The position numbers were made by a program, and so were the translations under genes. Below, one piece after another: positions 1-5,330 of a stretch of DNA of 6,931 nucleotides. The notes under the pieces were generated by a model that was given only the letters and a program-made list of their open reading frames with translations, searched no databases and was not told where the DNA came from. Every line of letters begins with the position of its first letter. The first letter of the stretch is position 1. The stretch is from JAEHDI01 sp035455185 (GTDB taxonomy: Bacteria > Acidobacteriota > Terriglobia > Bryobacterales > Bryobacteraceae): the NCBI GenBank assembly GCA_035455185.1, contig DATIFQ010000239.1, positions 1 through 6,931 on the forward strand, in the 5' to 3' direction.

Positions 1-1
1 C

Positions 2-934
2 GCAGTGGCGGACACGGACGAAAAACGCCTAAGCGGTGATCTTAGTGGAATCCAGGGCAACATTGGCGGGCCGGGAGAGAAGCTCGACTTCTCGAAGCTT
101 CGCCGCTACTCCGATTGGCGTGAGGCGGTGAAGGACCCGGAAGTCGAGGCAGTCGATATCTGCTTCCCCACCAGTTTCCATGCCGACGTGACCGTCGGTG
201 CACTTCGTGCCGGAAAGCACGTGCTGGTGGAGAAGCCAATGGGGCTCGACGGTGCGGCTGTAGACGCGATGGTCGCCGAGGCAAAGCGCAGCGGTCGAAT
301 TCTGATGAGCGCACAGGTGCTCCGCTTCTTCCCGGCGTACCGGGTGATGGCGGACATGGTGAAGACCGGTAAGCTCGGGCCGGTGCGTTCCGCGATTTTT
401 CGGCGGCGGTGCTCGGCGCCGGCGTGGAGTCCATGGATGGCTGACAAGAAGGTGAGCGGCGGCGGCGTCTTCGACCTGCTGATTCACGACATCGACTTCT
501 GCCTTCATATGTTCGGCAAGCCCGAGTCCGTTTCAGCGGTCGGTTACGAAGATCTGCCGCGCGGCATCGATTGGATCACGGCCGAGCTTCGCTATCCGTC
601 GATCGGCGGGGTGGTCATTTCCGGCGGATGGCACCACCCGAAGGCATTCCCGTTCTCGATGGAGTTCACGGTCGTCACCGATGGCGGCACGCTGGAATAC
701 CACTCCTCGAGCACGCCGCTGACGCTTTACCGCGCGGACGGCGAACAGGAGGCGCTGGCGGTTCCTGAAAAGGACTCGTATCAGGCGGAAATCGAGTACT
801 TCATCGACTGCTGCGCGAAGGGAAAGCAGCCGGATTTCTGCCCGCCGCGCGAATCGGCGGACTCGGTCAAACTCGCACTGTTGATTCTGGAAGCACGAGA
901 GAAAAAGGGAGAAAAAATCGCATGCCGGCTCTAA
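2..934 (+). CDS. Gfo/Idh/MocA family NAD(P)-dependent oxidoreductase, 5'-truncated
   Basis: Probable cytoplasmic NAD(P)-dependent dehydrogenase or reductase of a sugar, polyol or sugar derivative; the substrate cannot be read from the sequence. The frame is open to the window edge and the first residues read as the end of the second Rossmann strand (V/A-A-D-T-D). The dinucleotide-binding GxGxxG and true start therefore lie upstream, and the GTG at 5 is not a credible start. Counting that GTG as residue 1, the family motif EKP is at 76-78 (K77 is the expected catalytic/cofactor lysine). The segment GGGVFDLLIHDID at 152-164 supplies the usual D157 and H161. The C-terminal two-thirds follows the alpha/beta substrate domain. 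The end overlaps the next start by 13 bp, implying translational coupling with the TIM-barrel gene. Family assignment is firm; substrate unknown. Confidence 0.93.
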   Translation, partial: AVADTDEKRLSGDLSGIQGNIGGPGEKLDFSKLRRYSDWREAVKDPEVEAVDICFPTSFHADVTVGALRAGKHVLVEKPMGLDGAAVDAMVAEAKRSGRILMSAQVLRFFPAYRVMADMVKTGKLGPVRSAIFRRRCSAPAWSPWMADKKVSGGGVFDLLIHDIDFCLHMFGKPESVSAVGYEDLPRGIDWITAELRYPSIGGVVISGGWHHPKAFPFSMEFTVVTDGGTLEYHSSSTPLTLYRADGEQEALAVPEKDSYQAEIEYFIDCCAKGKQPDFCPPRESADSVKLALLILEAREKKGEKIACRL

Positions 935-1764
935 AAGATCTGGAAATCGGCGCCATGTTCTGGGCGGGTCCCGACCCGGTTCAGACTCTAAAGCAGGTGA
1001 AATCGATCGGGGTGCGCTGCGGTCAGGTGGGAGTTGCCGGGGACGTGAAACTGGACTCCGCTTACACCGCCGCGTGGAAAGCCGCGCTTGCCGCGGAGGA
1101 TTTCACGCTGGTCACAGCTTTCGCCGCGTACGTCGGCGAGAGTTACGCGGACGGACCGACAGTGCATCGCACGGTGGGATTCATCCCTCCGGCCACACGG
1201 GACGAGCGCGAGCGCCGCACGTACGAGCTCTGTGACTTTGCCGCTGCTCTTGGTACGCCTGGCATCGCCTGCCACGTTGGTTTCGTTCCCGAGCATACGG
1301 CCGATCCGGACTACGTGGCTGTACGCGGGATGGTGCAGCGGATCTGCGACTACGCGGCGAAGTACGGCCAGACTTTCGCGCTCGAGACCGGCCAGGAGCC
1401 TGCCAACGTTCTGCTCGGCTTCTTTAAGAACGTCGGCCGCCCGAACCTTCGGATCAACTTCGACCCGGCGAACCTGATCATGTATGGAACGGGCGATCCG
1501 ATCGAGGCTCTGGATGTTCTCGGCCCCTTCGTCGTTTCCGTGCACGCGAAAGACGGCAACTGGCCCGACAAGAACGTGCCCGGCGCACTTGGCGTCGAGT
1601 ACCCGCTTGGCCAAGGCTCCGTCGGCATGGAGCGCTTCATCGCGAAGCTGAAGGCGATCGGCTATAAGGGTACGCTCAACATCGAGCGCGAGGTCGAAGA
1701 TCCCGGTGTGAAGTGGCGCGATATGAAAGACGCCGTGGGTCTTCTTCGGAAACTGGTCGGCTGA
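922..1764 (+). CDS. Sugar phosphate isomerase/epimerase-like TIM-barrel protein (AP endonuclease 2 / xylose isomerase-like fold)
   Basis: A 280-residue cytoplasmic TIM barrel, normal length for the xylose-isomerase-like (AP_endonuc_2) family, which isomerises, epimerises or dehydrates keto-sugars and cyclitols at a divalent metal. Likely metal ligands are in the expected order: E155 (ALETGQE), D181 (NFDPAN), H208 (VSVHAKD) and E255 (LNIERE); H118 (IACHVGF) is another conserved active-site position. The ATG at 922 lies inside the end of the oxidoreductase gene and is preceded at 905-911 by AAGGGAG, a good Shine-Dalgarno at about 10 nt, so this start is favoured. The overlap and co-orientation with a Gfo/Idh/MocA gene is a common arrangement for inositol- or sugar-derivative catabolism, where a dehydrogenase product is handed to an isomerase. 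Exact substrate cannot be inferred. Confidence 0.92.
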   Translation: MPALKDLEIGAMFWAGPDPVQTLKQVKSIGVRCGQVGVAGDVKLDSAYTAAWKAALAAEDFTLVTAFAAYVGESYADGPTVHRTVGFIPPATRDERERRTYELCDFAAALGTPGIACHVGFVPEHTADPDYVAVRGMVQRICDYAAKYGQTFALETGQEPANVLLGFFKNVGRPNLRINFDPANLIMYGTGDPIEALDVLGPFVVSVHAKDGNWPDKNVPGALGVEYPLGQGSVGMERFIAKLKAIGYKGTLNIEREVEDPGVKWRDMKDAVGLLRKLVG

Positions 1765-1814
1765 TCGTGGCCGCCGCCGATTTTCGCTTGTAACGGCCGG
1801 CTCTTTCGGATCAC

Positions 1815-1833
1815 TATAAGCTCAGAAGGGAGG
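1815..1833 (+). promoter_or_regulatory. Candidate -10 element and strong Shine-Dalgarno for the PASTA gene
   Basis: In the 77-bp gap after the TIM-barrel gene, TATAAG at 1815-1820 matches five of six -10 consensus bases in an otherwise GC-rich stretch. A purine-rich GGGAGG at 1828-1833 sits 8 nt before ATG 1842. No convincing -35 is seen at 16-18 bp; TTGTAA at 1788-1793 is 21 bp away. The Shine-Dalgarno is clear and decides the start; the promoter is tentative. Confidence 0.4.
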
Positions 1834-1841
1834 TGGGGACC

Positions 1842-2777
1842 ATGGTTCCCGTCATCCTCGCAGTTCTGGGCGTGGTCGCAAGTCTGCTTCAGGCGCAGAC
1901 CGTCACTCCAAAGAAAACGACTGGTCCCGGGGTCGTCGTGTCCGAGCGCGTCGAAGAGCAGACTACGGAACGGCGCATCCCCGGCGGGTCCGAAACAGTG
2001 ACCCGACGATCCAGCGAAAGAAGCGAAGTGCAGGAAATACGGCGGCGTCGTTCGGCGGAACTACCGCCTGCCGGCACAGTGAGGGTTCCCGGTGCCGAGG
2101 CAGGCACTTCCGACGCGCCGCCGGTCAGTCCACAAACGCCTGTTCCGCAACCTCAGCCCGAGTTCGCCATCGTACCCGAACTTGTCGGGCTCAACCGTGA
2201 GCAGGCTGTCGCAGCCATCAAGGAAGCCCATCTGACCCTTGGCGTCGAACGGCTCGTTGCCTCGGACCGTCAGGGCGGAACCGTCATCGCGCAGCGTCCC
2301 CGGGCCGGAATGCGGGTGCCTTTTGACGCGCAGGTGCATCTGATACTAGCCGAGGCCGAGGCAGTGACACCACCGCCCGCTCCTCCTGAAGAGCCGAGTT
2401 CACCAAACGAAGCCTCGGGACCACCAGGGCCTTCAGATCAGCCGGAGCAGCCAGCCAATCCTGAACCTTCTCCAAGGTCGTACTCGTTGGGTCCTACTGA
2501 GCCTTTACGGCCAGTACATTCACCTCAACCTCCGAGCGTCACTGTCCGCCTCGTCGGAACCGGCACTGCCATCCTGGTCGCCCTGCTTGGCGGGGCTTAC
2601 TTTTGGAGCCGGAAATACTGGAAGCTGCCGCGATCGATCAGCTTCCAGCCGCACCCCGATCCCGGCTCATCCTCAGTCGGTTCCGGACTTTCGTTCGTGG
2701 TTGAGTCGGAGGTCCGTTTCCGTTGCATCGCCGATCTCGGGCGGCAGCGCATCGAAGGTAAGGTGGTATCCGCATGA
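1842..2777 (+). CDS. PASTA-domain protein with N-terminal signal peptide and single C-terminal transmembrane helix
   Basis: A 311-residue protein. An upstream in-frame GTG at 1833 overlaps the Shine-Dalgarno GGGAGG (1828-1833), so ATG 1842 is chosen. Order of parts: hydrophobic signal-like segment at about 2-19, ending near LQAQ; a charged Arg/Glu/Ser/Thr-rich linker to about 107; one PASTA domain at about 110-170 (VPELVGLNREQAVAAIKEA, then GTVIAQRPRAGMRVP and a final beta strand); a Pro-rich spacer at about 173-233; a membrane helix at about 237-255; and positively charged SRKYWK followed by a tail of about 50 residues. The charge pattern suggests an exported PASTA domain and a cytoplasmic tail. 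PASTA domains usually bind peptidoglycan or muropeptides, or act as spacers in PBPs and Ser/Thr kinases; no kinase or transpeptidase domain is present here. The stop overlaps the next start as ATGA. Domain call is firm, function unknown; the N-terminus lacks an early Lys/Arg, so it could instead be an uncleaved anchor. Confidence 0.85.
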   Translation: MVPVILAVLGVVASLLQAQTVTPKKTTGPGVVVSERVEEQTTERRIPGGSETVTRRSSERSEVQEIRRRRSAELPPAGTVRVPGAEAGTSDAPPVSPQTPVPQPQPEFAIVPELVGLNREQAVAAIKEAHLTLGVERLVASDRQGGTVIAQRPRAGMRVPFDAQVHLILAEAEAVTPPPAPPEEPSSPNEASGPPGPSDQPEQPANPEPSPRSYSLGPTEPLRPVHSPQPPSVTVRLVGTGTAILVALLGGAYFWSRKYWKLPRSISFQPHPDPGSSSVGSGLSFVVESEVRFRCIADLGRQRIEGKVVSA

Positions 2778-3355
2778 CTCTCCGTGAGTTCTTCCTCTCG
2801 CCCGGCCAGGATCTGGCAAAGGGCGTCGCGCGAGGGATTGAAACGGGAGGCGATACAGTCGCCGTCGGGATCGGAGGCGCGGCCGACGTCCGCATGCTGA
2901 AGTGGCCGGTGTTTTCCTCCGCTGTCTCCCGGCACATCGGCGAGTTACTCGACGTCGGTATCCCGGACGTTCTCGCAAACGCGTGGAACAAGTCCGCCGC
3001 AGTGCGCGAGCACTTGGAGAAGAGCCGCCAGTCGCCGGGTGAGAGCTTTCTTCTTCCCTTGGCTGAACACACCATCGAGTCGGAACACACACCCAGCATC
3101 GAGGTGCTGAAGAACGGGAAGCCGGTTGCCAAGCTCGCGTTTACGGCCAGAGTCGTCCTGACAGTCGAGGGGGCGGTCCTCCGCATTCAGAACGGCGAGA
3201 TTCGCGAGATCCAAACAGGACAGGTTAAGGGCAGCGGTACCCTCAAGTGCGGCGGCGCCGTTCTGGTCGAGAAGGAGACCCAAGCGATTCCGCTGCCCGG
3301 ACGAGTCGTGCTCAGAGAGGACACCTCCGCGGCGGCCTCGGCCTCTGCCACGTGA
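2774..3355 (+). CDS. Conserved-looking hypothetical protein, partner of the PASTA protein
   Basis: A 193-residue protein that I do not assign to a named family. It has no signal peptide or membrane helix by eye, so it is probably cytoplasmic. The N-terminal part (to about 85) looks helical with a Gly/Ala-rich stretch at 30-38 (AVGIGGAAD). A central motif PLAEHTIESEHTPSIEVL (95-112) is followed by alternating hydrophobic/polar segments up to about 180 (LTVEGAVLRIQNGEIREIQTG, then TLKCGGAVLVEKE and IPLPGRVVL) that look like a beta-sandwich or beta-roll. A short Ala/Ser tail closes it. Its ATG overlaps the PASTA stop (ATGA, 2774-2777), which strongly suggests co-translation and a physical or functional link, perhaps with the cytoplasmic tail of the PASTA protein. 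AAGGTGGT at 2760-2767 may serve as a ribosome binding site. Confidence 0.8.
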   Translation: MTLREFFLSPGQDLAKGVARGIETGGDTVAVGIGGAADVRMLKWPVFSSAVSRHIGELLDVGIPDVLANAWNKSAAVREHLEKSRQSPGESFLLPLAEHTIESEHTPSIEVLKNGKPVAKLAFTARVVLTVEGAVLRIQNGEIREIQTGQVKGSGTLKCGGAVLVEKETQAIPLPGRVVLREDTSAAASASAT

Positions 3356-3373
3356 GTGCGGGTCTGGCGGCCT

Positions 3374-4429
3374 TCAAAGCAGCGAGTGCACTTCGTCGAG
3401 GAAGAGTCGCGCTACGCGCGGGGCGTCGTACCGCTCGACGATTGACCGGCCGGCCTCCGCCAGAGTGGCTCGCTTCGCCGCATCGCCATAGAGTGCCAGG
3501 ATCGCTTCGGCCAACGCCTCGCCGCTCTCTGGGTCGACCAGCACACCTTGCTCGACGACTTCCGGAACCGCTGCCGCACGCACCGCTACGATCGGTTTCC
3601 CCGCCGCCATTGCCTCCAGAAACACGATGCCGAAACCCTCCTGCACGCTTGGAAGGCAGAACAGGTCGCATTGCTGGTACTCGCGCGCCAGCTGGTCTTG
3701 GGATACGTCACCGAGCCACTTCACCGTGTTCTCGAGCCGTTCTTGCCGCCACAGAGCATTGAGTTTCGGCCACTCGGGCCCTCCGCCCGCGATGCGGACT
3801 TCCAACTCGGGGATCCCCTCGCGCAACCGTGCCGCCGCGCGAAGCAACAGGTGCAGCCGTTTGCGCGGATAGAAGCGGCACACGCAAAAGACGGTGAACC
3901 TGGTCGGGTCCGGTTTGCCAGGGTTGCGCTCGAACAGCATCCGCCAGGCAGCGAGGTCGATCAGTTCCGGTACGATGCTTCCGACCTTCGGTATCTGGTA
4001 GAGTTCTTCCAGTCGGCTCGCGGTGTACCGGCTCGTCGTCATCACCAGGTCTGCCTTGCGGACGTGCCTCCGCTCGCAGGCCGCCTGCACGGACATCGTC
4101 ATCCTCGTCGTCCCGCGCTCGAACCGCATCTCGTCGGCGATGACGCCCTTGATCGACGCCACATGCGGGACGCCCCTGCGCCCCGCCACCCGGTAGCCGT
4201 CCATGTCGAAACCGACCACGGCGTCGCAGCCGCTGGCATTCCGCCACCAGAGCTGTTCGTTGAAGACCAGCCGGTGAAGGGTGTGGATTGGAAAGTCGAA
4301 ATCCGGCGCGACGACCTCCACGTCGACTCCGAGTGCCCGGAGGCCCCCGGCCAGCGTGGCGATTCCGGCGTAGGTTCCGCTGCCCTTCACGGCATTCAGG
4401 GGAGTCGAAGTAAGGAAGCGGACCATCAT
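3374..4429 (-). CDS. Glycosyltransferase family 4 (group 1) protein
   Basis: A 351-residue GT-B glycosyltransferase that probably moves a sugar from a nucleotide-sugar donor to a lipid- or glycan-linked acceptor at the cytoplasmic face of the membrane (cell-surface polysaccharide or glycolipid). The N-terminal acceptor domain opens with VRFLTSTPLN and a glycine loop KGSGTY (15-20). The C-terminal donor domain starts near 178 (FTVFCVCRFYPRKRLHLLL) and has GGGPEWPKL and the GT4 retaining signature E264-GFGIVFL-E272 (EX7E) followed by EAMAAGKPIVA. Two adjacent ATGs (4429 and 4426) are possible starts, neither with a good Shine-Dalgarno; a GATAATAT box lies just upstream (4438-4445). No other polysaccharide gene is next to it, so acceptor and product are unknown. 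It converges on the PASTA pair with an 18-bp gap. Confidence 0.93.
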   Translation of the reverse strand: MMVRFLTSTPLNAVKGSGTYAGIATLAGGLRALGVDVEVVAPDFDFPIHTLHRLVFNEQLWWRNASGCDAVVGFDMDGYRVAGRRGVPHVASIKGVIADEMRFERGTTRMTMSVQAACERRHVRKADLVMTTSRYTASRLEELYQIPKVGSIVPELIDLAAWRMLFERNPGKPDPTRFTVFCVCRFYPRKRLHLLLRAAARLREGIPELEVRIAGGGPEWPKLNALWRQERLENTVKWLGDVSQDQLAREYQQCDLFCLPSVQEGFGIVFLEAMAAGKPIVAVRAAAVPEVVEQGVLVDPESGEALAEAILALYGDAAKRATLAEAGRSIVERYDAPRVARLFLDEVHSLL

Positions 4430-4437
4430 CCGGCTTG

Positions 4438-4445
4438 ATATTATC
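4438..4445. promoter_or_regulatory. Candidate bidirectional -10 box between the glycosyltransferase and the secreted-protein fragment
   Basis: The 9-bp palindrome GATATTATC (4437-4445) reads TATTAT on the + strand (4439-4444) and GATAAT on the - strand (4445-4440). Each matches five of six -10 consensus bases. It lies 10 nt before the glycosyltransferase ATG (4429) and 8 nt before the GTG at 4453, spacing that would give leaderless or nearly leaderless transcripts in both directions. No clear -35 was found on either side. Inference from spacing and composition only. Confidence 0.3.
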
Positions 4446-4452
4446 GCTTAGC

Positions 4453-4638
4453 GTGAAATCCCGACTGCTGCTCGCCTTGTTGTCTTTGTCCCTTCTTCCC
4501 GCCGGCGACACCGCTGAACTCACGCTGCGCATCAGCGTTTACGCCACCGCCGGCGGCGTGAACCGATACCTCCGCGGCGCCTACTGCCCGACGCGTTATC
4601 GTTGCCGTGGCATTTCGACCCCAATAAGGGTACAATAA
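4453..4638 (+). pseudogene. Truncated N-terminus of a secreted protein (probable gene remnant)
   Basis: A 61-codon frame from GTG 4453 to TAA 4636-4638. It opens with a textbook signal peptide (V/M-KSRLLLALLSLSLLPAGDTA), followed by a plausible beta strand and loop, ELTLRISVYATAGGVNRYL. After about residue 40 the sequence turns into a Cys/Arg-rich string (RGAYCPTRYRCRG) that does not look like folded protein. It then runs into the promoter region of the next gene. The most likely reading is the start of a longer exported protein whose remainder was lost, perhaps when the downstream nucleotidyltransferase/HEPN module was inserted. Alternatives are a genuine tiny secreted peptide or a chance frame. 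A TTG at 4435 could extend it by six codons. No ribosome binding site is obvious. Confidence 0.4.
4607..4636 (+). promoter_or_regulatory. Candidate sigma-70-type promoter for the nucleotidyltransferase/HEPN unit
   Basis: TACAAT at 4631-4636 matches five of six -10 bases. GTGGCA at 4607-4612 matches four of six -35 bases at an 18-bp spacer. The expected transcription start (about 4642-4644) is only a few bases before ATG 4647, and there is no Shine-Dalgarno, so the message may be leaderless. The local A/T-rich patch stands out from the GC-rich background. Confidence 0.4.
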
Positions 4639-4654
4639 AACCCAGAATGGGTTT
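4618..4654. promoter_or_regulatory. Two operator-like inverted repeats (ACCC-N6-GGGT and AAACCCA-N3-TGGGTTT)
   Basis: The first dyad, ACCC-CAATAA-GGGT, spans 4618-4631, between the candidate -35 and -10. The second is a perfect 7-bp dyad AAACCCA-GAA-TGGGTTT at 4638-4654, centred on the start codon, with an ACCC-N5-GGGT core at 4640-4652. Their centres are about 21.5 bp apart, roughly two helical turns, so one regulator could bind both on the same face. The gene downstream begins with a winged-helix domain, making autorepression the natural hypothesis. The repeats are seen directly; the regulatory role is inferred. Confidence 0.5.
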
Positions 4655-5330
4655 AAGGCGTAATATCCCCGGCGACCCAATTGGAGCGGCACTCTTCGGG
4701 GCTACCCGGCAGGCCGTACTCGGATTCTTCTTCACGCACATCGACGAAAGGTTCTACCAACGGCAGGTCCTTCGCGCACTACGGCTCGGTTCAGGAGCAG
4801 TACAGCGAGATCTCAGCAGGCTCTGCAAATGCGGCATTCTTGTTCGAACCGTGGAAGGCCGACAGACGTATTATCAGGTCAACCGGCAGTGTCCCGTTGT
4901 CGATGAGCTCCGCGGCCTCATCCGCAAGACCTTCGGGGTCTCGTATGTTTTACAGACAAACCTGCGTGCGCTCGCGAATCGAATTCAAATCGCCTTTGTA
5001 TATGGTTCGCTGGCCGAGGGCCGGGAGACGCCGTCCAGTGACATCGATGTGATGATCGTCGGAGACCATGTGACGCTCGATGAGATCGTGTCGGCGTTCA
5101 GTACCGCGCAGGCTGAATTGGCGCGCGAGATCAATCCCTCACTGTATCGGATTGCCGAGTACTGTCGTAAACTCTCAGAGGGCCACCATTTCCTTTCAAG
5201 TGTAATGGATGGCCCGAAGATGTTCCTGATCGGCGATGAAACTATCCTTGCAGGACTGGTGCAGGAATGGGTGGCTCAGAGAGCACAAGGCAAGCCCGCA
5301 GGAGATCGCCGACCTCCTCGACGTCGTTGA
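4647..5330 (+). CDS. Winged-helix DNA-binding / minimal nucleotidyltransferase (MNT) fusion protein
   Basis: A 227-residue cytoplasmic protein. ATG 4647 is preferred over an in-frame TTG at 4602, because the latter lies in the promoter and adds an unlikely leader. Residues about 16-80 form an ArsR/MarR-like winged helix (ALFGATRQAVLGFFF, then FYQRQVLRALRLGSGAVQRDLSRL, wing TVEGRQTYYQVN). Residues about 110-195 form a pol-beta-type nucleotidyltransferase fold with G120-S121 (VYGS) and D132-x-D134 (SSDID). The third catalytic carboxylate expected in a later strand is not obvious; the segment REINPSLY has Asn at the likely place. HHFLSSVMDGPKMFLIGD follows. In MNT-HEPN toxin-antitoxin systems the MNT partner neutralises the HEPN protein, in characterised cases by nucleotidylation; a HEPN gene follows here with a 95-bp overlap. 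The Arg/Pro-rich C-terminal tail is encoded entirely in that overlap. The fused winged helix suggests self-regulation or DNA-targeted action. Confidence 0.87.
   Translation: MGLRRNIPGDPIGAALFGATRQAVLGFFFTHIDERFYQRQVLRALRLGSGAVQRDLSRLCKCGILVRTVEGRQTYYQVNRQCPVVDELRGLIRKTFGVSYVLQTNLRALANRIQIAFVYGSLAEGRETPSSDIDVMIVGDHVTLDEIVSAFSTAQAELAREINPSLYRIAEYCRKLSEGHHFLSSVMDGPKMFLIGDETILAGLVQEWVAQRAQGKPAGDRRPPRRR

Noticed and set aside
1769..1800. GGCCG...CGGCC stem after the TIM-barrel gene as a terminator
   Set aside because: Only five base pairs with a loop of about 20 nt and no T-tract; not distinguishable from chance in GC-rich DNA.
2638..3186. 182-codon - strand frame opposite the PASTA/partner junction
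   Set aside because: No motif, antisense to two coupled genes, composition of a shadow frame.
3548..4438. Open frame of 296 codons on the + strand opposite the glycosyltransferase
   Set aside because: It is antisense to a gene with clear GT4 motifs. Its translation is rich in Arg, His and Pro with no domain pattern, as expected from a high-GC shadow.
3708..4532. 274-codon - strand frame overlapping the glycosyltransferase in another frame
   Set aside because: Low-complexity Arg/Gly/Asp translation and total overlap with a well-supported gene; a GC-rich shadow.
4602..4646. TTG at 4602 as the start of the MNT protein
   Set aside because: The extra 15 residues fall on the candidate promoter and dyads and show no domain-like sequence; ATG 4647 fits better.
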